Positions 61,717-64,000 of a stretch of 64,000 nucleotides of DNA are shown here, one piece after another. The stretch spans positions 18,769,755 through 18,833,754 of the forward strand of contig NC_034438.1 of NCBI RefSeq assembly GCF_002078875.1, given 5' to 3'. Both the position numbers and the translations under genes were made by a program. This DNA is from Numida meleagris. Lineage: Eukaryota; Chordata; Aves; Galliformes; Numididae. The stretch's first letter is position 1; each line of letters begins with the position of its first letter. The notes beneath the pieces were generated by a model, which did no database searches, was not told the DNA's origin, and saw only the letters and a program-made list of their open reading frames with translations.

Positions 61717-62605
61717 TGAATCACAGAGTCTTAGGGGTTGGAAGGGACCTCTGGATATCTCCTAGTCCAGGCATGTCCAACCTGCAGCACAGAGGCCACA
61801 TGTGGCCCAGGACAGATACTAATTAGCCCCATTCCCTGTCCCATGACATTATGGTGGTGGCTCTTACCTGCTGCATGGCCTGATCTGGCCCTGGGCACTC
61901 ACCCATCTCTCAGCAACAACCAGAATATCAGCCCAACACAATTCCTTTTCACTCAGTACAGCTCCACCAAGCTAAAAGTTTGATGATCTAGTTCAACTCC
62001 CTGCAAAAGCAGGATCCCTCGAGTAGGTTCTATAAGAAAGCATCCAGGCAGGTTTTGAATATCTCCGGAGAAGGAGACTCCAGAACCTCTCTGGGAAGTT
62101 TGTTTAAATACTCTTTAACCTTCAAAGAATTTTTTCTCATCTTTGTATGGAACTTCCTGTGTTCCACTTTGTGCCCATTGCCCCTTGTCCTGTACCACCA
62201 GAAATGCCTGGCCCCATCCACTTGACTCCCACTCATTAGATATTTGTAAGTGTTGACAAAATCCCCTCTCAGTCTTCTCTTCTCCAGGCCCAGCTCTCTC
62301 AGCTTTGCCTCATACAGGCAAATCAGGCCCCTGATCATCATGGTAGCCCTCTGCTGGGCTCTTTCCAGTCATTCCTTGCCTGTCTTAAACTGGGGGAGCC
62401 CAGAACTGGACAAAGTACTCTAGGTGTGATTTCACCAGGGCGGAGTAGAAGAGATGGATAACCTCCCTCAACCTGCTGGTTACACTCTTTTTAATGCACC
62501 CCAAGATACCACTGATGCTCTTGGTCACAAGGGCACACTGCTGGCTCATGGTCAACTTGTTGTCTACCAGGACATCTAACTTGATTGCTCTAGAAGTTGA
62601 ACAAT
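61717..62605 (-). mobile_element. CR1 LINE, antisense, split by a hAT-type insertion
   Basis: The terminus in complement (tgaatcacagagtcttaggg, ttggaagggacctctgg) covers 61717-61767. The element resumes at 61986 and runs to about 62605, ending after 'gtctaccaggacatctaac'. The minus strand retains ORF2 C-terminal pieces at 62030-62341 (VDGARHFWWYRTRGNGHKVE, SPSPEIFKTCLDAF). It is the same CR1 type as 2906-3740 and is interrupted at the same internal position. Confidence 0.93.
61768..61985 (+). mobile_element. hAT/Charlie-type non-autonomous element inside CR1
   Basis: It starts caggcatgtccaacc, matching the CAGG...GTCC style of Charlie-like termini. The right terminus (aagtttgatg) is eroded. 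The flanking copies share the core ctagt (left tcctagtc, right atctagtt). The first 130 bases are related to the complement of 3300-3471, so this is the same family in the opposite orientation. It has no mariner segment and no coding capacity. Confidence 0.6.
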
Positions 62606-63499
62606 CACATTTCCACTAAAATCCACAAATTCTTTCGAACCAGAAATGTGAAATGTGTATGTCCATTCACTTTCAGGATTGATTCTCGCAGCAGATGGCA
62701 CTTATTTTGGTTTTACATTTGATTGTACTGAATACTAATTTATCTCAATCCTAAGAAAACAAGATGAGTAAAAGCAGTTCATCTACAATAGTATTTCCTC
62801 ATCGCTCATTTTCTGGGTTCTACAGAATTCAGAAAGAATTTCCCATTACATTTTTTTCATAATCCAAATTCTCATAATTTCTTTTAGCATTTTCTAGCTT
62901 TGATGATGCACTAGGTGTACATTCATGCATACAGTTATTCATATAAGTAAAAAATAAATCAGGTTAATTTTGAAAAAGGAGCATAGCAAGGCATGAGTAT
63001 GTGTACATAAATTAATATTAATCTCAATTTAGTAATCAAATCATCCTTCTAATTCAAGCCATGTGAAGATACACAATATTGTGTTTAGGATTGTTTTTGT
63101 TTTTCAAGCTTGAGGAAGTTTTAAGACTAGAACATAAGACTGCCAACTTAATGTTCCTTACATAAGTTTAAACTGTATTTTCAATTTGCTATTGCAATTA
63201 TTAAGTTGCATAATCTCTGATATCTGAGGTAACTCAGTACATTCCCTTAAACTATCATTACAGGCTTTATTCAACAAACCAGATTACTAACTTTCCTTCT
63301 ATCCCAATCAAGTTGTAAAGAAATTTGGCATTGCACAGTAACTAATGTAGTCCATTAAGAGAAACAAGTCCAGCCTACATATGTGAATAGAAATGGAATA
63401 TCAATTACATTTGTTTTAAAGTGAAGTTGCCATGAAAACTATTATATCTGTAAGGGTTATCTAATAAAACATTTGTCAGCTTCCAGTTGACTACAATCT
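62606..63499. other. Unique AT-rich stretch, nothing recognised
   Basis: No gene or repeat seen. Confidence 0.55.
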
Positions 63500-63650
63500 C
63501 TCTAGATTCCCAAGATCACTGAAAAACAATTGACAGAAGTCTCACAGTGACATTAGCCAGCTCCTTGAGAACTCTGGGATCAAACCCATCAGGCCCCATA
63601 GACATCCAGCAGGAACAGCAAATCTCACACAAATTTGTGGTTGGTTGGGA
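63500..63650 (-). mobile_element. CR1 LINE ORF2 fragment, antisense
   Basis: The minus strand reads SMGPDGFDPRVLKELANVTV at about 63540-63600, which is the conserved 'MGPDGIHPRVLRELA' block at the start of the CR1 reverse transcriptase. No 3' terminus is present, so this is an internal scrap. Confidence 0.85.
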
Positions 63651-63666
63651 ATTTACTGTTACTACT

Positions 63667-63902
63667 GTCACGGTCCTGAGCAGCAGCAGCAGCTGCCCTC
63701 TCCCAGCCAACTCCCCATAGCTTATCACCTTCTACATGCCGTCACGTGATGCCTCATTTAGGGCATCTGTCCTGGCTCCACCCTCCACCTGACTGTGCAC
63801 CATATAGGCAGCAGCTCTTACCCACTGAGCAGCCTAGCCTGCAACAGGGTGAGTTTCCAGAATATTGGTGTGCTGTTGACATTGTTCTGGCTGAAACCAG
63901 GA
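63667..63902 (+). mobile_element. Avian ERV LTR (ERVL-like), solo or fragment
   Basis: It starts tgtcacgg and ends ctggctgaaaccaggaca, a recognisable end of a widespread avian LTR family. Inside are 'cccagccaactccccatag', 'gcatctgtcctggct' and 'ctgtgcacc' blocks in the order I recall for that family, and a TATA-like 'accatatagg' near 63800. It directly abuts the CR1 fragment. No internal retroviral genes lie in the window; no flanking duplication could be confirmed. It is a dead remnant. Confidence 0.6.
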
Positions 63903-64000
63903 CAATATACACCCCTTATTTCATACAATTTACATCATACAGATAGTCCAGTTTTACATACATTCTGATTAATTACACAGATATCACTCCTTTAATCTAT

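Overview
The window looks like nuclear DNA from a bird, most likely a galliform. It is AT-rich, carries no recognisable protein-coding gene, and is scattered with CR1 LINE retrotransposons. Many of these end in the typical avian CR1 3' terminus, seen as 'ttctatgattct' or its complement. It also has mariner (Galluhop-like) and hAT (Charlie-like) DNA-transposon remnants, two avian-type ERV LTR pieces and ordinary microsatellites. There are no bacterial-style operons, no CRISPR array and no rRNA gene. Layout: 1-0.95 kb is a sense CR1 cut by the window edge. At 2.9-3.7 kb an antisense CR1 is split by a hAT-type element that itself holds mariner-like sequence. 3.7-16.5 kb is unique AT-rich sequence with old CR1 scraps near 10.1-10.4 kb and a deleted mariner at 12.0-12.6 kb. 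16.5-24.3 kb holds several CR1s, an unexplained GC-richer block (17.1-17.6 kb) and a segment open on both strands (18.2-18.5 kb). 24.3-34.3 kb is mostly unique sequence with weak old repeats, a short mariner-like MITE and some splice-like sites. 34.3-35.2 kb is a CR1. 35.2-47.4 kb is unique sequence holding a GC-rich hairpin cluster at 41.0 kb and the only clear CpG island, at 43.1-43.6 kb. 47.4-53.0 kb is a CR1 cluster, including one CR1 inserted cleanly inside another in the opposite orientation. 53.7-54.2 kb is an LTR-like block. 54.2-61.7 kb is unique AT-rich sequence. 61.7-62.6 kb is a CR1 split by a second hAT-type insertion, and 63.5-63.9 kb is a CR1 scrap next to an LTR. The window is therefore best read as a gene desert or the inside of a very large intron. 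The CpG island is the one strong hint of a transcription start. Nearly all longer reading frames that resemble proteins are decayed CR1 ORF2 pieces, plus a mariner transposase end. The most interesting structural signal is that two separate CR1 copies carry related hAT-type insertions at the same CR1 position (core ctagt) but in opposite orientations, which implies two independent insertions. Nothing seen here amounts to a new biological system. All repeat family names come from pattern recognition and recall, not from a database search.
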